NCBI GenBank assembly: GCA_030837285.1
Contig: JAUPKU010000021.1
Location: 1 to 33,914 of the forward strand
Source: Thermoproteota archaeon
GTDB lineage: Archaea > Thermoproteota > Bathyarchaeia > RBG-16-48-13 > GCA-020355125
Length of the DNA stretch: 33,914 nt
Direction: 5' to 3'
The notes under the pieces were generated by a model. The model searched no databases. It was not told the DNA's origin and saw only the letters and a list, made by a program, of their open reading frames with translations. Positions 24,212 through 32,594 of the stretch are shown piece by piece. The number at the start of each line of letters is the position of its first letter. The first letter of the stretch is position 1. The translations under genes were made by a program, and so were the position numbers.

Positions 24212-24883
24212 ATGCCTCTAATCTATCAAATTATCCCTATACTATCCGATTTAATCGGTATAATAGTAAATTATCTTCCCAAAATCGTCTTAGCAGTTAT
24301 AGTTATAGCCTTGGGCTGGATTATTGGACGTCTCTTGAGCTCAGTAGTTGGAAGCATTGCAGGAAAGATGAGAATGGAATCATCTTTCAGAAAAGTGTCT
24401 ATTGGAAGAGCTATTCTGCGCGGAGGCCATACTCCCAGCACCTTTTTTGCTTCACTGACAAAAGGCATTATCTACTTGCTTTCAATCCTGTTTGCGTTGG
24501 AGCTTCTGACTATACCAGTGCTGACAGACTTTGTTCAAGTTCTCATTAACTTCATTCCTAATCTAGTTGGAGGAGTGTTGATTCTTATAGTAGGATTCAT
24601 CTTCGTCGATTGGATTGGAGAAGCGATAGAGAAGGGCAGTCTTTCAACTGCTCAGCCAAGCATTTTAGGTAATATTGTTAGAGTAATCCTCTACTTCATG
24701 GTAGTAACGATTGCTTTGGCACAATTAAAGGTCGACGTTACGATTCTCTATATATTCTCTCAAGCTTTTGCATGGAGTCTTGCGATCGCGACAGGCATTG
24801 CACTAGGTTGGAATCTGAAAGATAAAATCCGACCATTGATCGACAGTTTCTTCCATGACGATAATGATAAAGATACTGAATAA
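24212..24883 (+). CDS. conserved-TM-helix membrane protein (MscS-related, PF05552-like), 2
   Basis: A 223-residue membrane protein with a PF05552-like helix near its N-terminus, IVLAVIVIALGWIIGRLLSSVVG, repeated in weaker form later (LVGGVLILIVGFIFVDWIGEAI). This repeated-helix arrangement is typical of small MscS-related channels. The start at 24212 has GGAG at 24202-24205 with good spacing; GTG 24200 is less likely. A TATA-like GATTTATAC near 24170-24178 suggests its own promoter. A glycosyltransferase gene follows 5 bases after the stop. It forms a pair with the gene at 23303, though the two are not identical. Confidence 0.65.
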   Translation: MPLIYQIIPILSDLIGIIVNYLPKIVLAVIVIALGWIIGRLLSSVVGSIAGKMRMESSFRKVSIGRAILRGGHTPSTFFASLTKGIIYLLSILFALELLTIPVLTDFVQVLINFIPNLVGGVLILIVGFIFVDWIGEAIEKGSLSTAQPSILGNIVRVILYFMVVTIALAQLKVDVTILYIFSQAFAWSLAIATGIALGWNLKDKIRPLIDSFFHDDNDKDTE

Positions 24884-24888
24884 GGCGA

Positions 24889-26199
24889 TTGAATGTTCTA
24901 TTGCTTGCAATGGATATTCATAAGCATCAATTCAGTGGAAAGAGGTTCAGCAATCCAATGAATTTGGGCATAGTAATGTATCAAACGAGTTTCACAAAAG
25001 GACAAGAACTCGTAGCTCAAAAAATGGCTCGGGAATTGGTGAAACAAGGCCACAAGGCATTCTTAATTACTGGCCCTTTCCACGACAATGAATTAGTTAC
25101 CGAGCATGACATGATTGAAAGAAGTACTGATGGGTATGTTTTGTTTAGAAAGAGTGATTTTGAAGTGCCTCTTGTTAGAGTTGATGGATATATCTCAAGT
25201 TGGCCTCCTCGTCGTATAATGTTTAAGGATTTTGTTAGTGTTTTGAGGAGACTTGTAGATCGCTTTAAACTTGATGTAATTATCAGTCACAGCACCCTAT
25301 GGAATGGACCCGAAGAGATAATCAAGTTCATAACCTGGAAGAAGATGTTGAAAGAACAGGGCTTAGACAGGGAAGGGATATTATATGCATGCATGCCCCA
25401 CTATCAACCACCAGACCCAATTCAATATAATATAATAGAGAGAGCTTATAGAGTCACCTGGAATAATATGGTCTTCCCGCAGATCTTTAATTCGGCTAGA
25501 CTTGTTCTCTGTACAACTCCTCTTGAGATCAATCAAATGATTGAGCTCGGAGCAAATAAGAGGCAGTGTCACATGTACTCTTGTGGCCTCGACGAAGAAC
25601 CCTACGAGAAATACTGGTCAAACGAGTCCTCAGACTTCTTTAAAACTCATTCAATTCCTACAGACGCCAAAATTATAACTTATTTAGGAACGATAGAAGA
25701 GAGGAAGAACCCTCTTGCTGTTGTAAGAATAGCAAGGATGCTTCAAAACTTGAAAGTACATTTTGTAATAGCTGGACAACCTTCGAGCCAAGATAAAGCT
25801 GTTAAGGAAGAAGCAAAAGGATTGGAGAACCTGAGTTACATAGGAAGAGTTACTGAAGAAGAAAAAATAATGCTGATCAAATCGTCATACGTCAATATTC
25901 TTATGAGTCGTATGGAAGCCTTTGGGATAACTCAACTCGAATTCATGTACGGAGGAGTGCCCATAATAACATCGGCAATAGGAGGACAGGGTTGGTTGAT
26001 AAGAGATGGTATAGACGGCATCCACGTTAAAGGACCCAACGATTTAGAAAGTGCAAAAAACGCAGTGGAAACTTTAGTAAAGAACAATGAGTTACATGAT
26101 AAATATGCCCTTAACGCAAAAGAAAGAGCAAAAGAATTCACACTTAGCAGGATAGTCTCAGATCTTATCTCCAAATTGACGCCTTTTACTACTTCCTAA
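24889..26199 (+). CDS. GT4-family glycosyltransferase
   Basis: A 436-residue GT-B glycosyltransferase. The C-terminal half shows ITYLGTIEERKNPLAVVRIA, VIAGQPSSQDKAV and SRMEAFGITQLEFMYGGVPIITSAIGGQGWLIRDGIDG, with the E-x7-E motif EAFGITQLE. The N-terminal half has FTKGQELVAQKMARELVKQGHKAFLITGP, typical of the acceptor domain. The product is unknown. The start is TTG at 24889, 5 bases after the preceding channel-like gene, so translation is probably coupled; AAGG at 24882-24885 is close. With the reverse-strand GT4 at 20671 it frames a membrane-protein block. Confidence 0.87.
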   Translation: MNVLLLAMDIHKHQFSGKRFSNPMNLGIVMYQTSFTKGQELVAQKMARELVKQGHKAFLITGPFHDNELVTEHDMIERSTDGYVLFRKSDFEVPLVRVDGYISSWPPRRIMFKDFVSVLRRLVDRFKLDVIISHSTLWNGPEEIIKFITWKKMLKEQGLDREGILYACMPHYQPPDPIQYNIIERAYRVTWNNMVFPQIFNSARLVLCTTPLEINQMIELGANKRQCHMYSCGLDEEPYEKYWSNESSDFFKTHSIPTDAKIITYLGTIEERKNPLAVVRIARMLQNLKVHFVIAGQPSSQDKAVKEEAKGLENLSYIGRVTEEEKIMLIKSSYVNILMSRMEAFGITQLEFMYGGVPIITSAIGGQGWLIRDGIDGIHVKGPNDLESAKNAVETLVKNNELHDKYALNAKERAKEFTLSRIVSDLISKLTPFTTS

Positions 26200-26410
26200 A
26201 ATCCGAATCACTACCGTTACTGAAGATTTTTCTAGAAAATGATGAATTAAAATGCTTTTGGAAATAGAGCACTAGAAGATACTTGAGGTTCTGACTTTTT
26301 TTAAGCTCTAATGTAACAATCGCTTGTTTGAAATAGTTGTAAACAAATCTCTTAATTATTTTAAAAGGACGTATGCAATTTGATAAAAGTATTTCAGGAG
26401 TCTGAAAGGA

Positions 26411-26743
26411 TTACTGTTTCTCATTGGCTATCCATTGGATTAGTGGGACTAAAGCTTCAACTAAACTCTGTCCTTTGGAAGTCATTGAATATTCAACACG
26501 CGGAGGAATCTCATTGTATGATATCCTCGTTAGTATTCCATCTCTTTCTAGTTCTCTGAGTCTCGAAGTCAGGGTTTTAGTGCTAATGTGCTTGAAGAGT
26601 TTGTTTAGTTCGTTGAATCTTACTTTCTTTTGTGAACAACAGAATGTGCAGAGAATTTCCATGGTTCCTCTGTTGCTAAGCATTTTGAGAGTCCCTTTAT
26701 CGTCGGTTATACATTTTATAAGCGTAGGGTCAATAGTTTCCAT
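26411..26743 (-). CDS. HxlR-family regulator with a CxxCC motif, probable arsenic sensor
   Basis: A 110-residue winged-helix regulator of the HxlR group: RFNELNKLFKHISTKTLTSRLRELERDGILTRISYNEIPPRVEYSMTSKGQSL is its clear signature. Unlike common HxlR proteins it has extra cysteines: C11, then C32-T-F-C35-C36, in the second helix. Three cysteines at this distance could hold As(III), as in ArsR-type sensors, but that is inference. It is divergent from arsM, and the two share a control region with a 9-bp inverted repeat. This supports a role in arsenic response. Start ATG at 26743. Confidence 0.87.
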   Translation of the reverse strand: METIDPTLIKCITDDKGTLKMLSNRGTMEILCTFCCSQKKVRFNELNKLFKHISTKTLTSRLRELERDGILTRISYNEIPPRVEYSMTSKGQSLVEALVPLIQWIANEKQ

Positions 26744-26752
26744 TGTTACCCC

Positions 26753-26802
26753 TACTGTAATACTTTCCTCTTTACAATTTAAATACTTTCCTAATTACAG
26801 TA
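26753..26802. promoter_or_regulatory. shared operator/promoter between the HxlR regulator and arsM
   Basis: TACTGTAAT at 26753-26761 is the exact reverse complement of ATTACAGTA at 26794-26802. Between them AATACTTTCCT occurs twice, at 26759-26769 and 26782-26792. The arms are 41 bases apart, about four helical turns. TTTAAATA at 26778-26785 is a plausible TATA box for arsM. The layout fits a dimeric regulator bound to both arms and is best explained as the regulator's operator, though binding is not shown. Confidence 0.55.
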
Positions 26803-26817
26803 TAGGATGGTGGAAAA

Positions 26818-27690
26818 ATGACAAAAAGAATCAAGAACATACCTAGTTGCTGCTCTCCAGACCTAGGAACCCAACAAGCAGTAGCAGACTCAAAGAAGGA
26901 AATCAGGAAGAGATATGGCGAATTGGCTAAAAACTCAGCTACATATGCCATCCCCGATAAAGACGCTGTTACTAAACAGGCAGAATATTCTCAAGAAGAA
27001 CTTGAACTACTGCCCAATAAAGCTGCGGCCGCTTCAGCAGGATGCGGAAACCCAACTGCACTGGCAAGACTCAAGAAAGGCGAAGTCGTGTTAGACTTGG
27101 GATCAGGCGGAGGAATAGATGTATTCCTAGCGGCAGAAAAGATCGGCCCAAAAGGCTTGGTTATAGGAGTTGACATGACGCCCGAGATGATCGACTTGGC
27201 AAGAGAAAACACGGTCAAGGCAGGTGCTGGTAACGTGGAATTCAGGCTCGGCGAGATAGAGCATCTCCCAGTAGCTGACATGAGTGTTGATGTCATAATT
27301 AGCAACTGCGTAATCAATCTATCCACGCAGAAAGAGCAAGTCTTCAAGGAAGCTTATAGAGTTCTCAAGAAAGGCGGAAGACTTCTGGTATCAGACATGA
27401 TGGTAAAGGGAATTCCAGATGAATCGAGAAGAAATATGACAATGTGGTCATCATGCATTGCTGAAGCAGTAGAACTTGAAGAATACATAAGAATGATAAG
27501 AGAGGCAGGCTTCACGGAAATAGAAGTAGTCAAAAATAAAGAATACTCCACAGAAACGATCAATAGCTGGATAGAATCCATAGAAGAGGACATGGACAAG
27601 AAGGAAAAAGAAGAATTGAGAAGACTGGAACATGCTGTTGAAGGCAAAATCAAAGTCTCACATGCAGATGTCCGTGCAACAAAGAAGTAA
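26818..27690 (+). CDS. arsM: arsenite S-adenosylmethionine methyltransferase ArsM
   Basis: A 290-residue class I methyltransferase that turns As(III) into methylated arsenic, using SAM and thiols. The SAM pocket reads VLDLGSGGGIDVFLAA (91-106), and the family signature ISNCVINLS (161-169) and SSCIAEAVELEEY (211 on) are present. The arsenite-binding cysteines C76 (AGCGNP), C164 and C213 correspond to the known three, and a CC pair at 11-12 resembles the fourth site. It is divergently placed against a Cys-rich HxlR regulator. GGTGG precedes the ATG at 26818. No arsenite pump or reductase is adjacent, so detoxification partners must be elsewhere. Confidence 0.95.
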   Translation: MTKRIKNIPSCCSPDLGTQQAVADSKKEIRKRYGELAKNSATYAIPDKDAVTKQAEYSQEELELLPNKAAAASAGCGNPTALARLKKGEVVLDLGSGGGIDVFLAAEKIGPKGLVIGVDMTPEMIDLARENTVKAGAGNVEFRLGEIEHLPVADMSVDVIISNCVINLSTQKEQVFKEAYRVLKKGGRLLVSDMMVKGIPDESRRNMTMWSSCIAEAVELEEYIRMIREAGFTEIEVVKNKEYSTETINSWIESIEEDMDKKEKEELRRLEHAVEGKIKVSHADVRATKK

Positions 27691-28054
27691 AAACAACAAT
27701 AAAGTAAAAGCAATCTATCAAGCAATATTTTGTGATAGCTTCCATTTACAACTCATATTAAGCTCGACATTTTTTTAAGATCTTTATCTACGCCTTCAAG
27801 GAGATCGTATTTATTTTCAAATAGTTTTTTAAAAAAAAAGTCTAAGGCAATGTCTTTTGCAGTAGACCTGATATGCACTATCATTTTTTAGTATACCGAA
27901 AACCGAAAGTCTAATGAAGGAATCTGGTTTCTTTGAGTCAAAGTAAATCCTAAGAATAAGATGAGAGTAACGAAAATTGATTATTATACACGAGAGAGAA
28001 TTGAGAACTTCATATATATAGGATCTTTACGGCTTTCTGCAGGAATGTGAGTAT
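27691..28054. other. A/T-rich region between arsM and the MFS gene
   Basis: About 360 bases. It contains one short open frame on the minus strand (27753-27884), described separately, and a TTTTTTAAAAAAAAA stretch near 27825-27839. CATATATATAGG at 28011-28022 is a probable TATA box for the MFS gene. I see no RNA gene. Confidence 0.45.
27753..27884 (-). CDS. possible 43-residue small protein
   Basis: An ATG-initiated frame of 43 residues on the minus strand, with a protein-like centre: STAKDIALDFFFKKLF and ENKYDLLEGVDKDLKKM. The sequence has a balanced mix of charged and hydrophobic residues and no long low-complexity run. It has no strong ribosome binding site, and T-rich codons come from the A/T-rich DNA. 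It could be a small protein, a gene remnant or chance. I recognise no family. Confidence 0.25.
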   Translation of the reverse strand: MIVHIRSTAKDIALDFFFKKLFENKYDLLEGVDKDLKKMSSLI

Positions 28055-29266
28055 TTGCCCGAAGAAGCAGTATTAGAGTTAGAGTATCGCTGGGTCATTT
28101 TGATCCTGGCTTGCATGTCCTTTGCTATTTCATGGATAGTGAGAACTGCATATTCTCCTCTAATTCCTGAGATTTCAGGAGTCTTGCACCTTACAAATAC
28201 GGAGGCAGGCCTTTTGATGACCGCCTTCTGGGCAGGCTACATCATAATGCAATTTCCAAGCGGAATAATATCAGACAGGATAGGCGTTAGGAGAACTCTG
28301 ACGATTTCATTAGTTCTAGTAGGAATATTCACCATAACCACTGGATCCGCATCCTCATTCGTTGAATTCTTATTTTACAGATTTCTCTGCGGATTAGCAG
28401 CTGGATGTATCTTCGCACCCGGTGCAGCTTTGATTTTACGATGGTTTAAACCAAAAAGTAGGGGGACTGGAATTAGTTTGTTCACGACTGGATCACGGAT
28501 AGGCGCTCTAATTGGATTGATCTTTGCACCTGTAATCTCAACACTCCTTGGATCGTGGAGATGGTCTTTCTGGATCCTCAGCATCCCTGCCTTCTTTATG
28601 GCAATCATAGTCTTCATCTTCATGAAAGAGTCTCCTGAAAAATCCTCTGGAGCCACTAGAAAACCAGTGAGAGTTAATAGGGCAATGTCATATAGCATTA
28701 TCTTCAAGAACAAGTTCTTCTTTGTCCTTCTCATAGCAGGTGTTGCCTACTTCTCTGCTTATAACGTGATTACAACATGGGCTGCCACATACTTTATTAG
28801 GGTTTTTAGTATTTCCTCTTCCTACGCAGGCTTAATCGTATCACTGTTTATGACTTCAGGAATTGTAGGAATGCTTCTAGGCGGTACAATTGCTGACAGG
28901 TTGAAGAGGGGCGGGCCAGTTGTATTCATTGGCTATGTGACAATGAGCGTAACTTGCACTATGATTCCCACTTTTGTATCATTTGGTATCTGGTTTACAG
29001 TTAGTACACTCATGGTTCTCAGTCTTTTTGGCAGTATGGGAGGGGGTTTGGCAACATCTATTATGTCACACTGGTTTCCACTCGAAATAAGCGGTACTGC
29101 TGCAGGTTTCCTGAATTTGGCAACTCTAGGAGGCTGCGTGAGCCCGTCTATTTTCGGAGCAATCTTAGACGCAACTGGCTCCTTCGCCATGGGCTGGACC
29201 ATTTTAGGTGCCACTTCAATAGTCTTGTCTATGATGATGATTCCGCTAATACGATCGGGTCAGTAA
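28055..29266 (+). CDS. MFS transporter
   Basis: A 403-residue major facilitator carrier with twelve predicted helices. The loop between helices 2 and 3 reads GIISDRIGVRRTLT, the MFS signature G-x3-D-R-x-G-x-R, and its counterpart in the C-half is GGTIADRLKRGGP. The pattern EAGLLMTAFWAGYIIMQFPSG is typical of the anion/organic-acid branch (ACS, NarK-like and sugar-phosphate relatives). The substrate is unknown. The start is TTG at 28055; ATG 28045 in another frame is followed at once by a stop. It lies 364 bases downstream of arsM, so a link to arsenic is not supported. Confidence 0.87.
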   Translation: MPEEAVLELEYRWVILILACMSFAISWIVRTAYSPLIPEISGVLHLTNTEAGLLMTAFWAGYIIMQFPSGIISDRIGVRRTLTISLVLVGIFTITTGSASSFVEFLFYRFLCGLAAGCIFAPGAALILRWFKPKSRGTGISLFTTGSRIGALIGLIFAPVISTLLGSWRWSFWILSIPAFFMAIIVFIFMKESPEKSSGATRKPVRVNRAMSYSIIFKNKFFFVLLIAGVAYFSAYNVITTWAATYFIRVFSISSSYAGLIVSLFMTSGIVGMLLGGTIADRLKRGGPVVFIGYVTMSVTCTMIPTFVSFGIWFTVSTLMVLSLFGSMGGGLATSIMSHWFPLEISGTAAGFLNLATLGGCVSPSIFGAILDATGSFAMGWTILGATSIVLSMMMIPLIRSGQ

Positions 29267-29389
29267 TTCATCTGTTTCATTTAACTATGAAATAAATCCT
29301 ACTCTGGAGAGTACCACTTCAAATATCCTTTAAAAAGAAGCTACAAGTGAGGATAAAAATAGCTAAATTGGATTTTGAGTTCTAACTAG

Positions 29390-30070
29390 CTATCTGATTC
29401 TCTTGGAGTTGGTAAGCCTGCTGGGGATTCCTATACTCTCCAAGTACTTATAGGTCTTTGTCTCTTCTGCATGTTCTAAAATGAAATCATTAAGGTCTTC
29501 TATAGTGTCGATGTCTAAAGCTATCCTGTCAGACTTGTGGCAGCTGAAATTTATCCTCTTATCAGATGCCGCTTCTAAGTGTCTTTGAAAGCTTTGTGGG
29601 CCATAAGAGGTGGAGATAACATTAGGAGGAGTGAGTAAGAGGGCGTTTGTCCCTTCTCCTCTTCTTGAGGGCGAGATTACCATGGATGCTTCATGTCTTA
29701 GGCTTATTATCTCATCTAAATCTTTAGGTGTAACTAAGGGTATGTCGATGGGGAGGATGAGAACTGATCGTGTGTCCTTCTCGTAGCACCAATCGACTGC
29801 CTGAGAGACAGCTTGATTTAAACCACTTTTACATTCCCTCAGGTACTCCACATTGAATTCTTCAACTGTGTGAAGCACATTTAGATCGTTACTGACAACT
29901 ACTGATTGGCTTATGTTCATTGTAAGCTTAACGGCTTTTATGACGTCTTCAAGCATTTTGAGGCAGAATTCTCTTCTCTCTGTAATCGGAAGGAGCGATG
30001 ATAGTCTACTCTTCGCCTTGTCTAGACGCTTTACTGGAATGATTATACAGACATCCAGTCTTTCTTTCAT
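29390..30070 (-). CDS. cofC: CofC-type guanylyltransferase of F420 synthesis
   Basis: A 226-residue nucleotidyltransferase that activates 2-phospholactate (or phosphoenolpyruvate) with GTP for F420 assembly. The pattern IIPVKRLDKAKSRLSSLL at the start, SVLILPIDIPLVTPKDLDEI in the middle (the metal-binding LP-x-D-x-P) and SPSRRGEGTNALLL are all diagnostic. It overlaps the cofD gene by 4 bases and is the last of three genes in an ATGA-overlap operon. Which acid it uses is not readable, but a nitroreductase at the head of the operon favours the PEP route. Confidence 0.93.
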   Translation of the reverse strand: MKERLDVCIIIPVKRLDKAKSRLSSLLPITERREFCLKMLEDVIKAVKLTMNISQSVVVSNDLNVLHTVEEFNVEYLRECKSGLNQAVSQAVDWCYEKDTRSVLILPIDIPLVTPKDLDEIISLRHEASMVISPSRRGEGTNALLLTPPNVISTSYGPQSFQRHLEAASDKRINFSCHKSDRIALDIDTIEDLNDFILEHAEETKTYKYLESIGIPSRLTNSKRIR

Positions 30071-30996
30071 AGCGACTCAACCGACTGCAAGGCTGCCTTA
30101 GCTAGCCGGATCTTATCATCTAAACTCTTCATGATACTGTCAGTTACTACTACATGTAAACCGAGTCCTTCAATCTTCTCTTTCTCTGCTTGGTCAATTT
30201 GATCTATAACGAAGCTGTCAATGAAGTCTTGATATAGTCTTGCAACTGCAAAAGCCGATACCTCCTTTCCTAGCCCCCTCATTAGTTTGTCAGCTGGTCC
30301 TTTAACTGGTGAGCCACCTACAATTGGACTTATCGCGGCTACATTAGCCTGCGTCTCCTTAAGCGCTTCTCTGACTCCTCTTATGGAGAGGATCGTGCCT
30401 ATGCTTACTATGGGGTTACTGGGGCACACTACGACAGTCCTAGCCTTCAAAATGGAGTCTATAACTCCGGGAGCAGGCTTTGCCTTATCCGCTCCTTCAA
30501 AATGGACGCCAAGGACATCATCCTGAGCTTGCCTTTTCACGAGATATTCCTGGAAGTGAATTGAACCATTTGGAGTTCTAATCCTTGTTTCAAACCTATC
30601 ATTGGTCATAGGTAGAATCTCTTCTTTCAAGCTAAGCTTTTCGCGAAGGCGCTTAGTCACATCGGAGAGAGGGAAACCCCTCTTTAGAAGTTGAGTTCTG
30701 TAAATATGGGTAGCAATGTCCCTATCTCCTAGATTAAACCATGTTTCATGCCCGTACAGCTTCAACATATTAAGACAGTTGAATGTGTCCCCCTTGAGAC
30801 CCCAACCCTTTTCCTCATCTGCTAAACCAGCCAGCGTGTAAATGATGATGTCCAAGTCTGGAGAGATGTTTAAGCCATAGAGCTCAATGTCATCCCCAGT
30901 GTTCCCGATAATAGTTACCTCTTCTTCAGAGACAAACTTAACTAGTCCCTGCAAAAACCGCGCTGCTCCTACACCCCCTGCTAAGCATGTGATCAT
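30067..30996 (-). CDS. cofD: CofD, 2-phospho-L-lactate transferase (F420 synthesis)
   Basis: A 309-residue enzyme that joins the activated phospho-acid to Fo, giving F420-0 or dehydro-F420-0. The start CLAGGVGAARFLQGL, the TIIGNTGDDIELYGLNISPDLD motif that binds the substrates, and DRDIATHIYRT and SNPIVSIGTIL are typical. It overlaps cofC by 4 bases at its end and the nitroreductase gene by 4 at its start, so the three are cotranslated. The glutamate ligase CofE is not in the window. Confidence 0.95.
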   Translation of the reverse strand: MITCLAGGVGAARFLQGLVKFVSEEEVTIIGNTGDDIELYGLNISPDLDIIIYTLAGLADEEKGWGLKGDTFNCLNMLKLYGHETWFNLGDRDIATHIYRTQLLKRGFPLSDVTKRLREKLSLKEEILPMTNDRFETRIRTPNGSIHFQEYLVKRQAQDDVLGVHFEGADKAKPAPGVIDSILKARTVVVCPSNPIVSIGTILSIRGVREALKETQANVAAISPIVGGSPVKGPADKLMRGLGKEVSAFAVARLYQDFIDSFVIDQIDQAEKEKIEGLGLHVVVTDSIMKSLDDKIRLAKAALQSVESL

Positions 30997-31616
30997 GTTG
31001 GTGTTCCCCAGTATTCCTCATATACTATTGTAGTCAAGGCTCTTCGAGCCGGTGGATTTGGCTGCTTAGAAGGATAGCCGAGGGTAATCAGAGCCTGTGG
31101 CTCCATGTGTTTAGGAATTCGTAATGTTTCTCTAACGGCATCTGGACAGAATAGAGGTGCACAGAACCAGCAGGCTCCGAGGCCTACATCGTGAGCCGCT
31201 AATAGAAGATTTTCGATTGCGGCTGCAACGCTTTGAACACCCATAATATGCTCAGCATTCCGTCTCTGCTCGTTTGGGTATTGATCCATATCTTTCATAG
31301 TCAAACATGCAATAATGACTATTGGAGAACCACTGAACTGCATAACTGAATCCTCAATTAGACGCTTTCGTTCAGCCTTTGGTATTCCGTCTCCACTCAA
31401 GTCCTCCTCCCAGCGAACAGCCATGTTTTTAGCTAGGTTTTGTTTATGGAGGTGATCTCTGACTACTATAAACCGCCATGGCTGGGCATTGTGGGCGGAT
31501 GGAGCCCACTGGCAGGCTTCTAAAATGCTAGAGAGCATTTCCTTTGAAATTTCTTCTTCAGAGTATTTTTTTATACTGCGACGAGTTTTAATAACTTCTG
31601 ATATGCTGCTAGCCAT
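30993..31616 (-). CDS. nitroreductase-family FMN enzyme of the F420 operon
   Basis: About 207 residues from ATG 31616, preceded by GGAGAAG with good spacing. A longer frame from 31646 adds ten residues but has no binding site. It has the nitroreductase FMN signature: IKTRRSIKKYSEEEI, WAPSAHNAQPWRF and GLGACWFCAPLF. Its first-gene position in an operon with overlapping cofD and cofC makes F420 chemistry likely. In actinobacteria the FbiB C-terminal domain is a nitroreductase-fold enzyme that reduces dehydro-F420, and this may be the stand-alone archaeal counterpart. It could also be a simple F420- or FMN-linked oxidoreductase. Confidence 0.85.
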   Translation of the reverse strand: MASSISEVIKTRRSIKKYSEEEISKEMLSSILEACQWAPSAHNAQPWRFIVVRDHLHKQNLAKNMAVRWEEDLSGDGIPKAERKRLIEDSVMQFSGSPIVIIACLTMKDMDQYPNEQRRNAEHIMGVQSVAAAIENLLLAAHDVGLGACWFCAPLFCPDAVRETLRIPKHMEPQALITLGYPSKQPNPPARRALTTIVYEEYWGTPT

Positions 31617-31667
31617 GTGATCTTCTCCATTAAATTCTAGCCACATTTTCTATATCATCTGAAAGTA

Positions 31668-31726
31668 TCTTTCTTAAAAACGTCTTGAGACACTTACTCT
31701 TTTTTAAGTAGCATCTCTTAAATAGT
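31668..31726. promoter_or_regulatory. divergent promoters of the F420 operon and the ECF gene
   Basis: TTTTTAAGAA on the minus strand (31668-31677) is a TATA-like box about 52 bases before the nitroreductase ATG. CTTAAATAG (31718-31726) on the plus strand lies about 37 bases before the ECF S-component ATG. Confidence 0.4.
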
Positions 31727-31762
31727 TAAGTAATATGTTTACAAGGACTTAAGTGAATACTC

Positions 31763-32347
31763 ATGAATACTCAGAAGATAGCGGTTATAGCTGTTTTCAC
31801 AGCGATATCAATCGCACTTGTAATCTCCCCTGCAAAGATTCCATTTCCATTGCTTCCTTTCCTGAAGTATCAAATATGGGAGATCCCTATTGTAGCCGCC
31901 TTCCTCCTTTACGGTCCCTCAGTAGGATTCTCGATTTCAATCATGAATACGCTCGTATTGCTGATCGTGTATCCGGGCGACCTCCCGACAGGTCCCCTCT
32001 ACAATCTTGCTGCTCTTGCAAGCACACTCATAGGCATTTATATCATTCAAAGGTTTGCGAATCGCTTCATCAAACATCAATTGATAACGGTTGTTCTTTC
32101 TACAGCGCTTGGATCAATACTTAGAGTTGGAGTAATGACAGTGGTAAATTGGGTATTCCTTCCCTTTCCATTCCCAATAGGATACAACTTGCCTGCTGAA
32201 GCTGTTGTCCCACTGCTGCCCATCATCGGATTATTCAACGCAACCCTAGTCTTCTACACTATCCCTATAGGCTATGCAATTTCCAGAGCTGTAGGTTTAA
32301 GCACCAATACCTTAAGGTGGAACGTTAAGGGTACACCAGTTAAATAA
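31763..32347 (+). CDS. ECF transporter S component, RibU-like
   Basis: A 194-residue membrane protein with about six helices. LLPFLKYQIWEIPIVAAFLLYGPSVGFSISIMNTLV resembles the helix 1-2 region of riboflavin-specific RibU (in RibU, FLKYD-x2-D-x-P), so riboflavin import is a reasonable guess. It is divergent from the F420 operon, whose Fo precursor is built from a flavin-pathway intermediate, which fits. No FMN riboswitch is visible, and other vitamins cannot be excluded. The ATG at 31763 has no strong ribosome binding site; the TATA box (31718-31726) predicts a leader of about 15 bases. Confidence 0.72.
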   Translation: MNTQKIAVIAVFTAISIALVISPAKIPFPLLPFLKYQIWEIPIVAAFLLYGPSVGFSISIMNTLVLLIVYPGDLPTGPLYNLAALASTLIGIYIIQRFANRFIKHQLITVVLSTALGSILRVGVMTVVNWVFLPFPFPIGYNLPAEAVVPLLPIIGLFNATLVFYTIPIGYAISRAVGLSTNTLRWNVKGTPVK

Positions 32348-32594
32348 ATGAGGTTTCAGCCTTAACCTTCAAAAGAAAAGACTAAATAAAACTAATGGAA
32401 TTTAAAGCGTTCTCATATTAGAATCTAAATCAGACTTGCAGGAAAGTAATATATCTTAAAATAGAAAACCAAGTATCCCTTTTGAGAAGCTTCGACAATC
32501 ATAATGGAACTCATAAATATCTAGGATTCTGGCTGAATCTATTTTGAATTTTTAAATACCACTTTTGTTAGGATAATGCTCAGAGGTTTGAAGC

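Noticed and set aside
27820-27845. TTTTTTAAAAAAAAA as an intrinsic terminator of arsM
   Set aside because: There is no preceding GC-rich stem and the A-run is as likely to be simple A/T content.
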